A stretch of 12,026 bases of DNA. It comes from Bdellovibrio sp. Its GTDB lineage: Bacteria > Bdellovibrionota > Bdellovibrionia > Bdellovibrionales > Bdellovibrionaceae. This document shows positions 1 to 5,181 of this stretch, piece by piece (the stretch's first letter is position 1; every line of letters starts with the position of its first letter). A program made the position numbers and the translations under genes. Location: positions 1-12,026 of the forward strand of contig JAGIAF010000081.1 of the NCBI GenBank assembly GCA_017745015.1. Reading direction: 5' to 3'. The notes under the pieces were generated by a model. It was not told the DNA's origin. It did not search any database and saw only the letters and a list, made by a program, of their open reading frames with translations.

Positions 1-2
1 AG

Positions 3-476
3 TACTATCCGGATGGTCTTGTAAAAGTAAAAGCAACGGCTGCAACTCGTATGGCATTTGAATACGAACCAGCGTTGAAGAAAGTAAGCTCGGTATCGAC
101 TACGTTCTTTAACCAAAAAGGTGCGAAGGTTGCGACGAAAGCCACTCAGTTTAAGTATGACGGCAAAGGCAACTTGTCATTTGCTCAAAACTCTGATGGT
201 CAAAAAATTGCGATGACTTACGATAACCGCGGTCGTATCGCAACCATCACTGACCAAGCAAAGAAAGTTGTTAAGATCGAATACGAAGAACGCTATGGCA
301 AACCGGCCGTGGTCTCTCGCCCGGGTCTTGGTACGATTCAGGTTTCTTATAAAGCTAATGGAGAGATCAATAAGGTCGACAGCAAAGAAGGTCCTTCTGT
401 GGCAATGCAAGTGGCCAGCACATTCAATAACTTGCTAGACATTATCGCTCCTGCTACAGCAGAGCTATATCTCTAA
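3..476 (+). CDS. YD-repeat (RHS-like) protein, 3' end only
   Basis: The reading frame is already open at base 3 and runs to a TAA at 474-476, so this is the C-terminal ~157 residues of a larger protein whose start lies outside the window. An internal ATG at 51 is not a credible start: there is no ribosome site and the upstream codons continue the same repeat. The visible part holds degenerate YD repeats: YYPDG at the edge, then FKYDGKGNL, MTYDNRGRI followed by TITD, and IEYE. Such repeats form the shell or spiral of RHS/teneurin-type surface or secreted proteins. No toxin domain is recognisable at the C-terminus; the protein simply ends in a short hydrophobic stretch (LLDIIAPATAELYL). The next gene starts 16 bp downstream, so the two are probably cotranscribed. 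The YD-repeat call is fairly sure; the role is unknown. Confidence 0.75.
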   Translation, partial: YYPDGLVKVKATAATRMAFEYEPALKKVSSVSTTFFNQKGAKVATKATQFKYDGKGNLSFAQNSDGQKIAMTYDNRGRIATITDQAKKVVKIEYEERYGKPAVVSRPGLGTIQVSYKANGEINKVDSKEGPSVAMQVASTFNNLLDIIAPATAELYL

Positions 477-492
477 GAAAGAGGACGACGTT

Positions 493-798
493 ATGAAAAA
501 AATCTTGTTATTGGCTATCTTCGCCATCGTAGGTTCGACGCTGACATTTGCTTCTACTTCTTATGCTCTTGATGAAGCTTTGCTTAAACCGCTAACTGGC
601 GCAGTTAATCCAGGCTCGGACCCTAATGAGAATATGGGCAGATCTGGTTTAACTGAAGCTGAAGTGGCTTCTGTTGGAAATTGTAAAGAGTGTTTGGCTC
701 GCCTTAAACATGGTCGCATGAACGACAACACTCCTTACCGTCCTGGTGGTTCAGGATCAGATACCGGAACAAGCAAGCCTACGGGCGCTACGAAGTAA
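493..798 (+). CDS. small secreted CxxC protein
   Basis: A 101-aa protein that I do not recognise. Residues 1-25 are a classical Sec signal peptide: two lysines, a hydrophobic core LLLAIFAIVG, and an AxA-like end at SYA before LDEA. There is no lipobox. The predicted mature protein of 76 residues carries one CxxC pair (C64 and C67, CKEC) and a low-complexity Gly/Ser/Thr/Pro tail ending SKPTGATK. CxxC could be a disulfide or a metal or heme site, but there is no CxxCH, so it is not a c-type heme site. A purine-rich ribosome site (AAGAGGA) lies about 8 nt before the ATG. It follows the YD-repeat gene by 16 bp and is followed by a strong terminator, so it is the last gene of that operon. A joint role with the YD-repeat protein is inference. 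Confidence 0.75.
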   Translation: MKKILLLAIFAIVGSTLTFASTSYALDEALLKPLTGAVNPGSDPNENMGRSGLTEAEVASVGNCKECLARLKHGRMNDNTPYRPGGSGSDTGTSKPTGATK

Positions 799-828
799 TC
801 TTGTTCACTTGCTAGTCAGGCATGGAAC

Positions 829-862
829 AAAAAAAGGCTCTGGTCATCCAGGGCCTTTTTTA
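829..862 (+). terminator. intrinsic terminator after the YD-repeat operon
   Basis: An 8-bp stem, GGCTCTGG (836-843) with CCAGGGCC (848-855) including one G-T wobble, has a 4-nt loop. It is preceded by seven A and followed by six T. It ends the operon of the two genes upstream and isolates the sigma-54 promoter downstream from read-through. Confidence 0.9.
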
Positions 863-905
863 TTGGAAAAACGTGCTCTGTAAGTATCTGAAATCACATG
901 GTGCC

Positions 906-920
906 GTCTCATCTTGAGAC
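906..920. promoter_or_regulatory. inverted repeat upstream of the first sigma-54 promoter
   Basis: GTCTCA-TCT-TGAGAC is a perfect 6-bp inverted repeat whose right arm ends 9 bp before the -24 element. The 10-mer GCCGTCTCAT (903-912) overlapping its left arm recurs at 1279-1288 upstream of the second sigma-54 promoter. It may be an activator or repressor site. It sits near -50 to -36, closer than usual for an enhancer-binding protein, so its role is inferred. Confidence 0.4.
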
Positions 921-929
921 ACCCTCTAG

Positions 930-946
930 TGGCACAGCCGCTGCAA
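930..946 (+). promoter_or_regulatory. sigma-54 (RpoN) promoter of the 57-aa peptide gene
   Basis: The -24 element is TGGCAC (930-935) and the -12 element is CTGCAA (941-946). The invariant GG (931-932) and GC (943-944) are separated by exactly 10 bp, as the RpoN consensus TGGCAC-N5-TTGC requires. The predicted start of transcription is near 956, giving a ~33-nt leader to the ATG at 989. Confidence 0.8.
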
Positions 947-988
947 TACCCTCCATTGAAGACTAATTACCTATCAAAGGAGAGAACA

Positions 989-1162
989 ATGAAACTTACA
1001 AAAATCTTTATGGCGATCGCTATTGCTGCAACAGCTTCAGCATCTATGGCTGCTCCTGACTGCAAAGCCCAGTCAAAAGTTTCCATTAATGCGAGCTCAA
1101 ATCCAGAGATCGTACGCGCTTCAGGATCGTCGACATCATCTGCAGTGCGCGGCACGAAATAG
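989..1162 (+). CDS. 57-aa secreted single-cysteine peptide (A)
   Basis: This is a very small exported protein, not recognised. The ATG at 989 is preceded by AAAGGAGA at a good distance. An upstream in-frame start (914) is rejected because it lies before the promoter and would bury the signal peptide. Residues 1-21 form a Sec signal peptide ending SMA, leaving a 36-residue mature peptide (APDC...RGTK). It has one cysteine (C25, mature position 4), no aromatic residue, and many Ser/Ala/Thr; about a third of the mature part is serine or threonine. A single cysteine suggests an intermolecular disulfide or modification rather than a folded disulfide core. The gene stands alone: terminator upstream, long hairpin downstream, own sigma-54 promoter. 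The next gene (1409) encodes a protein of the same plan. Expression on demand through RpoN and an activator is inferred; the molecular role is unknown. Confidence 0.75.
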   Translation: MKLTKIFMAIAIAATASASMAAPDCKAQSKVSINASSNPEIVRASGSSTSSAVRGTK

Positions 1163-1179
1163 TATAAATTAAGACCCCT

Positions 1180-1214
1180 AGGGAGAGTGGCATTCCCCCC
1201 ATGTCGCTCTCTCT
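1180..1214 (+). terminator. long 3' stem-loop with C-rich loop
   Basis: An inverted repeat lies 18 nt after the stop codon of peptide A. Its core is GAGAGTGGCAT (1183-1193) with ATGTCGCTCTC (1201-1211). The stem is 14 bp with three G-T wobbles when the flanking AGG/TCT pairs are counted, and the loop is TCCCCCC. The following bases are TCCCCC-rich rather than T-rich, so it is a poor classical terminator. It is more likely an RNA 3'-end stabiliser or a factor-dependent terminator. Confidence 0.6.
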
Positions 1215-1278
1215 TCCCCCACTTCACTTTGTCTAAAGTGTTGCCATGGCATTGCGTAAAAGGGCCAACTCTGGCGCC

Positions 1279-1345
1279 GCCGTCTCATTCTAAGAACTGA
1301 AATTTATAAGTAGTTGATTTGTGGTCGCTGATTTCTCAGCCTGAG
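1279..1345. promoter_or_regulatory. candidate upstream control region of the second sigma-54 promoter
   Basis: This stretch holds the 10-mer GCCGTCTCAT (1279-1288), shared with the region before the first sigma-54 promoter. It also holds overlapping inverted repeats GCTGA-TTTC-TCAGC (1327-1340) and CTCAG-C-CTGAG (1335-1345). The shared 10-mer lies about 100 bp before the predicted transcription start, a normal distance for an enhancer-binding activator. Function is inferred from position only. Confidence 0.35.
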
Positions 1346-1355
1346 GCATCTTGCT

Positions 1356-1372
1356 TGGCACATCGGATGCAA
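1356..1372 (+). promoter_or_regulatory. sigma-54 (RpoN) promoter of the 62-aa peptide gene
   Basis: The -24 element is TGGCAC (1356-1361) and the -12 element is ATGCAA (1367-1372). GG (1357-1358) and GC (1369-1370) are separated by exactly 10 bp. The element matches the promoter at 930-946 in TGGCACA, in a central CG and in TGCAATA. The predicted start of transcription is near 1382, 27 nt before the ATG at 1409. Confidence 0.8.
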
Positions 1373-1408
1373 TAGAGGTTAGTATCCGACGCAACCAAGG
1401 AGACGAAA

Positions 1409-1597
1409 ATGAAAACAGTTAAAGCAATCATCACAGTAGCAGTTCTAACAATCGCTTCTACATCTTTCGCTGCCACTAAATGCAACCAAGGTTTTTCTTC
1501 TGGTGGCAACAGCCTCATGCAAAACACTGTGGCTTCATCTACCAATATCGCCGCAACTAAAACTGCTTCAACTGCAACTGTTAAAGCTGCTCGCTAA
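1409..1597 (+). CDS. 62-aa secreted single-cysteine peptide (B)
   Basis: A second tiny exported protein of the same design as peptide A. AAGGAGA stands before the ATG. Residues 1-21 are a Sec signal peptide ending SFA, and the mature part is 41 residues with its only cysteine at residue 25 (ATKC), the same position as in peptide A. The rest is rich in Ser, Thr, Ala and Asn and ends in basic residues (TVKAAR; peptide A ends VRGTK). Direct sequence identity between the two mature parts is low, so common descent is suggested by plan, spacing and promoter more than by alignment. The stop codon is 2 bp from the stop of a convergent gene on the other strand, with no terminator between. It is probably a structural, surface or signalling peptide, but nothing in the sequence decides. 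Confidence 0.75.
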   Translation: MKTVKAIITVAVLTIASTSFAATKCNQGFSSGGNSLMQNTVASSTNIAATKTASTATVKAAR

Positions 1598-1599
1598 TC

Positions 1600-1860
1600 T
1601 TAACGAACAGCCTTCTCGTGAGCACCTTCTTGAAAGCCATCCACCGTGCTCGCAACGCCATCTTTCACATGACCCGCAAGATTCCTTAAGGCCATCGCGC
1701 CACCTGCCGCTGCACTTTGAATGTACTGAGACACCGTTGATCTCTGCAGCCATCTGAAAGTGTAAGACTCAATTGAATTCCCACCCACTTTAACTTGAGC
1801 AAGAACGATCAACAGCATTGTGAATACCAATGTCTTAAGAACGAACTTAAATTCTTCCAT
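1600..1860 (-). CDS. small single-TM protein, 86 aa
   Basis: Not recognised. It has one hydrophobic segment at residues 7-22 (VLKTLVFTMLLIVLAQ) after a short N-terminus, then about 64 residues that are polar to amphipathic, with an Ala/Gly-rich stretch (SAAAGGAMAL) that may pack against the membrane. It is a membrane anchor, or possibly an uncleaved signal. Its ATG lies inside the 3' end of the response regulator gene (14-bp overlap) and has its own GGGAGA about 8 nt upstream, so the two are translationally coupled and likely act together. The N-terminal pattern FKFxLKxL also appears in the membrane protein at 11263-11715. Its 3' end meets peptide B tail to tail with a 2-bp gap. Confidence 0.65.
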   Translation of the reverse strand: MEEFKFVLKTLVFTMLLIVLAQVKVGGNSIESYTFRWLQRSTVSQYIQSAAAGGAMALRNLAGHVKDGVASTVDGFQEGAHEKAVR

Positions 1861-2239
1861 GAGATGATTCTCCCGATTGCGCTAGAACTTTTGAAATAGC
1901 TTTTAAAATTGAATCTTTAGTAAATGGCTTGGTGATGTAGTTATCGAAACCCGCCTCATAGGCTTTTTCGATCATCGCCTCTGAATCAATGGTTGAACAA
2001 CCAATGATTTTCACTTCAGGATAAGACTCTTTCACAGCCTTCGCCGTCTCAAGTCCATTCTTAAGCGGCATCACCATATCAAGGAATAAAATGTCGGGCA
2101 GGGTGCGAGCTACCAACTCAATAGCATCTTGGCCGTTTTCAGCCTCACCCACGCAAAGATGCCCTTCGGAGCTCATTAAGTTTTTAATCAGCTCCCGCAA
2201 GAATGCGGCATCATCGGCAACAGCAAAACGTATCTTCAT
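1847..2239 (-). CDS. stand-alone CheY-like response regulator
   Basis: A 130-aa single receiver domain without an output domain. The acidic pair is D9/D10 and the phospho-acceptor is D54 (FLDMVMP). The switch Ser/Thr is at S82-T83 and the conserved lysine is K104 (TKPF), preceded by Y101 in the aromatic switch region. All the residues needed for phosphorylation are present. Such proteins pass a phosphoryl signal by protein contact (motor, diguanylate or kinase partners). No histidine kinase lies in the window, so the partner is encoded elsewhere. It follows the barrel protein gene by 44 bp and overlaps the next membrane protein gene, so a three-gene minus-strand unit is likely. The stem-loop right before its start codon may modulate its translation. 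The family is certain; the pathway is unknown. Confidence 0.9.
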   Translation of the reverse strand: MKIRFAVADDAAFLRELIKNLMSSEGHLCVGEAENGQDAIELVARTLPDILFLDMVMPLKNGLETAKAVKESYPEVKIIGCSTIDSEAMIEKAYEAGFDNYITKPFTKDSILKAISKVLAQSGESSHGRI

Positions 2240-2241
2240 CC

Positions 2242-2257
2242 GCTTCAGTATAGAAGC
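2242..2257 (-). promoter_or_regulatory. stem-loop covering the ribosome site of the response regulator
   Basis: On the minus strand GCTTC-TATACT-GAAGC forms a 5-bp hairpin ending 2 nt before the ATG (2239). The only purine-rich ribosome-binding sequence (GAAGCGG) is in its right arm, so pairing would hide it. It is short and may be fortuitous. Confidence 0.35.
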
Positions 2258-2283
2258 CGGCGAGTCTTTTGATTAGCGGGATT

Positions 2284-3381
2284 TTAATTACCCCAACGAT
2301 AGCCCAGTGTGAAAACATACAAAGAATTCGTCACACTGACATTAGATGGCGTCGTACCCGTACTTGAGTCTGGTTGAGAAGCGGGTCCATCAAACAAGTT
2401 TCTTTCAGCAGAAGCTTCAATGCCCCACAACAACTGACTGGTGCGAGAGAAAACCCACTCGCCACCAACTTCAAGTCCCATGCGCGTATTCTCTTCGGAG
2501 GCTCCTGAAGTCACACCTGTATTGGATGCCGATTCATGGTGCTGCAGGCGCGGAAAGAAACTTCCTCCCGCAACCCATGCATAACTGGCAGATGTTGGGA
2601 AACGCCCCTTAAGGCCCAATCCCAAACCGCTGGATTTAATACGCACGCGGTTGTCGGTATCGCTTGGCACATTCATTTTGTCTTCAGTATATAAAATAGC
2701 GAATTCAAGAGAGTTCGACTTGCGAGAAGTGCCAAAGTACTTTCTGAAATTCAAAGCCACGTCCACCATTTCGTATTTGGAAGAAACACGAGAGTGATTG
2801 GCATCATTCGCATCCATGTCCGCCCCCATAGAGAACATGAACTTTCCACTCACGCCGATCAACGGTGTAAACCAAACATTGGCTTTCACCTTCATTGCAT
2901 TAAAATAGCTCGTATAGTCGCGGAAAGAATAATTCGATTGCGAATCATTATAAATGGCTGCAGGTGCAAACTCGATTTCAAGACGATTGTTTCGTGCGTC
3001 CTCGGGATGGACTTGTTCGCGATAATATTCGTAAATCTTTTCTGTCTTACTAGAGAAAAGACTTTGAGCCTGCTCAGACAACGTTGGCTCTTCAGAGGGC
3101 GCAACAGGTTCCTTTTTAGCTTCAACGACGGGAGTCACCGCAGGAGCAACAACAGGGGCAGCTGCAGCAGGAGCTTTCGGCGCAGAGGCAGCTTCAACAA
3201 CAGCGTCATCTGACTTCGTCTCTTCTTCTGAAGCTGGACGACGAACAGATTTTTTAATCGACGTAGACTTATGGATCTCATAGCGGCCCGTAGAGAAGCC
3301 TTCCAGACTAGACTGTGCAACAGAGTATTGAGACCCGAAAAGTACAACGAGCAAAAGTGTGAAAGATAGCGAGGATTTCAT
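2284..3381 (-). CDS. outer-membrane barrel protein with Pro/Ala-rich linker
   Basis: A 365-aa exported protein, family not recognised. The signal peptide is residues 1-22, ending SVA before QSS. Residues ~45-66 are charged. Residues ~67-105 are a Pro/Ala/Val-rich low-complexity linker (PKAPAAAAPVVAPAVTPVV), the kind that spans the periplasm or peptidoglycan. From about residue 130 to the end, alternating hydrophobic/polar strands with many Tyr, Phe and Trp (for example VWFTPLIGVSGKFMFSMG, MGLEVGGEWVF, LYVFTLGYRW) indicate an outer-membrane beta-barrel. The final residue is Asn, so the usual terminal Phe is missing, although the last strand is aromatic. The ribosome site before the ATG is weak. 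It is divergent from the gene at 3459 across a 77-bp shared control region, and the response regulator gene follows 44 bp downstream. Confidence 0.8.
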   Translation of the reverse strand: MKSSLSFTLLLVVLFGSQYSVAQSSLEGFSTGRYEIHKSTSIKKSVRRPASEEETKSDDAVVEAASAPKAPAAAAPVVAPAVTPVVEAKKEPVAPSEEPTLSEQAQSLFSSKTEKIYEYYREQVHPEDARNNRLEIEFAPAAIYNDSQSNYSFRDYTSYFNAMKVKANVWFTPLIGVSGKFMFSMGADMDANDANHSRVSSKYEMVDVALNFRKYFGTSRKSNSLEFAILYTEDKMNVPSDTDNRVRIKSSGLGLGLKGRFPTSASYAWVAGGSFFPRLQHHESASNTGVTSGASEENTRMGLEVGGEWVFSRTSQLLWGIEASAERNLFDGPASQPDSSTGTTPSNVSVTNSLYVFTLGYRWGN

Positions 3382-3390
3382 AAATTTTAT

Positions 3391-3429
3391 TTCGGCGTAC
3401 GGTCCGAATTACTTGACGCCAAATTGACG
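3391..3429. promoter_or_regulatory. shared divergent control region with repeats
   Basis: The 77-bp gap between two divergent envelope genes contains an inverted repeat TTCGG-N8-CCGAA (3391-3408) with CGTACG at its centre. It also has a direct repeat TTGACG (3413-3418 and 3424-3429) with an 11-bp period, one helical turn. Either TTGACG resembles a -35 box, but no good -10 follows at 16-18 bp: AATAAT (3450-3455) is 20 bp from the second copy. These may be regulator sites; no protein is identified. Confidence 0.35.
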
Positions 3430-3458
3430 AGTTTTCAGAGGGCAGGCAGAATAATCTT

Positions 3459-5045
3459 ATGAAATTAATTCTGCTCAGTATTTTCGTCGTATGCGCTAGC
3501 ACAGTTTCATTTCTTCCGACAGCGTTGGCCCAGACCAATGTACAGAACGCATATGTGAGTTCCGTCGACCAAGACCTGGCAATCAAATCCATCGTCTTAG
3601 TTCCAACAACCGATAACGTTGGTGGTATCTATTCAAGACCGATCGAAGAGCAACTCCGCACACTCTTAAATCAGGACAAGCAATGGTCACTCACCGAGTT
3701 TCCAAAAGGTGTGAATGTAAAATCCGAAACGTTGGATGAGAATCCCGCTGACGTGCAAAAGATTTTGCAGGGTGCAAAGTCAGAGGCAGCTCTTTCAACA
3801 AAACTTATCCGCGGACCACGTGGCATTTCCATCACCATGACTTTGTTCATCGGTCGCGAAGGTTTTCCACTCTTGCAAGAATCGTTAATGGATTACCAAG
3901 GCTTCGATACTTCAGATATTAAAACTCAAGTCACAAAACTTTTTGAGAACATCAAGAATCGCATGCCTTTCCGCGCGACAATCATGAGCCGCCGCGGTCA
4001 GCAAGTGACTTTGAATTTGGGTTCGAACTATGGTTTAAAAACAGACAGCCGTGTTTCTGTCGTACAGATCATCAAAGTGAATCGCCATCCGAAATTGAAG
4101 TTCATGATCAGCACTGAAAAGGAAGTTTTAGGTCGCGTAAAGCTTTTCAAAGTGGAACCGTACTTGAGTTTCGGTTACATCGAGCTTGAAAAAGAGCCTG
4201 GGGTCATCGCAGTAGGTTCCAAAGTTATGCCGGATGAGTTTGTAAAGTACTCAACACCGATCACCACTCCGTCCGGCAAAGTTTTAGCCGATGTGACAAC
4301 TCGTCCTGATAAAGATGTCGCATTTGGTGAAGACCCGCAAGAATGGCGCCCAGAGCCACCGCCGCAATACGGTTTGGTAGAGATTCTAGCGGGCTTCTCA
4401 TCTTATACACAAAACGCAAAACTTAACACGCCAGGATCCATATCTAGCGACGCCAACTTTGCTCCGAACATTATGGTTCGCGGTGAACTTTGGATTAATC
4501 CTGAGTGGTTTGTGGGCGTAAGCTTGCGCCAATCTGTATTTTCCCTAGATAACGACCTTGCAGGCTCTTCCCCTGGCAAACTGAATATGTCGATGGGTCA
4601 ATACTCGATCTCGGGCGGCTATAACTTCCTATTAAGCAATGACTTCTTCGGTCCGAAATTAAGAGTCTCAGCAGGATACCAAGATACCAATTTCAATATC
4701 GACGACAGCTCCCCAACAAGTTTCACCTCAAACAAATACGGTGGTTTGATGGTGAGCCTGGGCGGCCTGTTCCCATTGTCGGAAGAAACTCCGATCGAAT
4801 TGGGTGGTCAGTTGAATTTGTTCCTAAGTCCTAAAATGAGCGAAAGCCCTTCATCAGGCGGCTCAACAGATAGTACGATCAATACATTCAGCTTCTTCGG
4901 TAACTATCGTTTGAAACCGAAGTTCAAGATCCATGCAGAATTGCTATTTGAAAATTATAGTTCTGATTACAGCAGCAGTGCCGACCGCTCTTCTGTCAGC
5001 CACAAAATGACAACCCTCATGGGCGGCGTTCAATATCTCTTCTAA
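3459..5045 (+). CDS. periplasmic-domain plus outer-membrane barrel protein, 528 aa
   Basis: Exported, with a signal peptide of residues 1-24 ending ALA before QTN. Residues ~40-170 form an alpha/beta periplasmic domain (IKSIVLVPTTDN at its start). Residues ~170-255 look like a small beta domain (VTLNLGSNYGLKTDSRVSVV, then GRVKLFKVEPYLSFGYIEL) reminiscent of the FlgT C-terminal fold; that likeness is from memory. A proline-rich hinge (WRPEPPPQ, ~297-303) leads to a C-terminal beta-barrel, ~304-528, with alternating strands and a terminal Phe (MGGVQYLF), a good barrel-assembly signal. It is probably an outer-membrane protein holding a periplasmic binding module, perhaps an assembly or anchoring part. 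The ribosome site is weak, but the signal peptide fixes the start. It is single, ended by a strong terminator, and divergent from another barrel gene. Confidence 0.8.
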   Translation: MKLILLSIFVVCASTVSFLPTALAQTNVQNAYVSSVDQDLAIKSIVLVPTTDNVGGIYSRPIEEQLRTLLNQDKQWSLTEFPKGVNVKSETLDENPADVQKILQGAKSEAALSTKLIRGPRGISITMTLFIGREGFPLLQESLMDYQGFDTSDIKTQVTKLFENIKNRMPFRATIMSRRGQQVTLNLGSNYGLKTDSRVSVVQIIKVNRHPKLKFMISTEKEVLGRVKLFKVEPYLSFGYIELEKEPGVIAVGSKVMPDEFVKYSTPITTPSGKVLADVTTRPDKDVAFGEDPQEWRPEPPPQYGLVEILAGFSSYTQNAKLNTPGSISSDANFAPNIMVRGELWINPEWFVGVSLRQSVFSLDNDLAGSSPGKLNMSMGQYSISGGYNFLLSNDFFGPKLRVSAGYQDTNFNIDDSSPTSFTSNKYGGLMVSLGGLFPLSEETPIELGGQLNLFLSPKMSESPSSGGSTDSTINTFSFFGNYRLKPKFKIHAELLFENYSSDYSSSADRSSVSHKMTTLMGGVQYLF

Positions 5046-5076
5046 GGTGCAGGCACTTTTTGGGTCTGCAGGGCAT

Positions 5077-5108
5077 AAAAAAAGCCTGGGTCTCCCCAGG
5101 CTTTTTTT
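5077..5108. terminator. bidirectional intrinsic terminator
   Basis: GCCTGGG (5084-5090), loop TCTC, CCCAGGC (5095-5101), flanked by seven A and seven T. The symmetry of A and T tracts lets it serve both the plus-strand 528-aa gene and the convergent groEL transcript. Confidence 0.9.
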
Positions 5109-5125
5109 GTTTTGGACCGAAAGAA

Positions 5126-5181
5126 TCCTCCTTCGCTAAAGCTTCGGCGGATAATCCGCCATAGCCTTCGGCGACGGCGGA
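5126..5181 (-). repeat. REP-like double stem-loop at the groEL 3' end
   Basis: Directly after the groEL stop (minus strand) stands TCCGCC ... GGCGGA (5181-5155 region) with nested GCC-GAA-GGC, a near-continuous 12-bp hairpin with a GAA loop. It is followed by TTA and a second TCCGCC arm leading to an imperfect hairpin closed by GC-TTTA-GC. On the plus strand GGCGGA-TAA-TCCGCC (5146-5160) is also a perfect inverted repeat. The pattern resembles dispersed extragenic palindromes of many bacteria. Copy number cannot be seen in one window. Confidence 0.6.

Noticed and set aside
914..988. Longer N-terminus for peptide A
   Set aside because: It would start before the predicted sigma-54 promoter and place 25 residues before a complete signal peptide; the ATG at 989 has a good ribosome site.
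1503..1757. Plus-strand frame overlapping peptide B and the 86-aa gene
   Set aside because: Out of frame with peptide B, no ribosome site, and Leu/His-rich translation without a domain.
2794..3213. Plus-strand open frame of 139 codons
   Set aside because: It is antisense to the barrel protein gene; the low-complexity Arg/Ser product is the shadow of the Pro/Ala linker.
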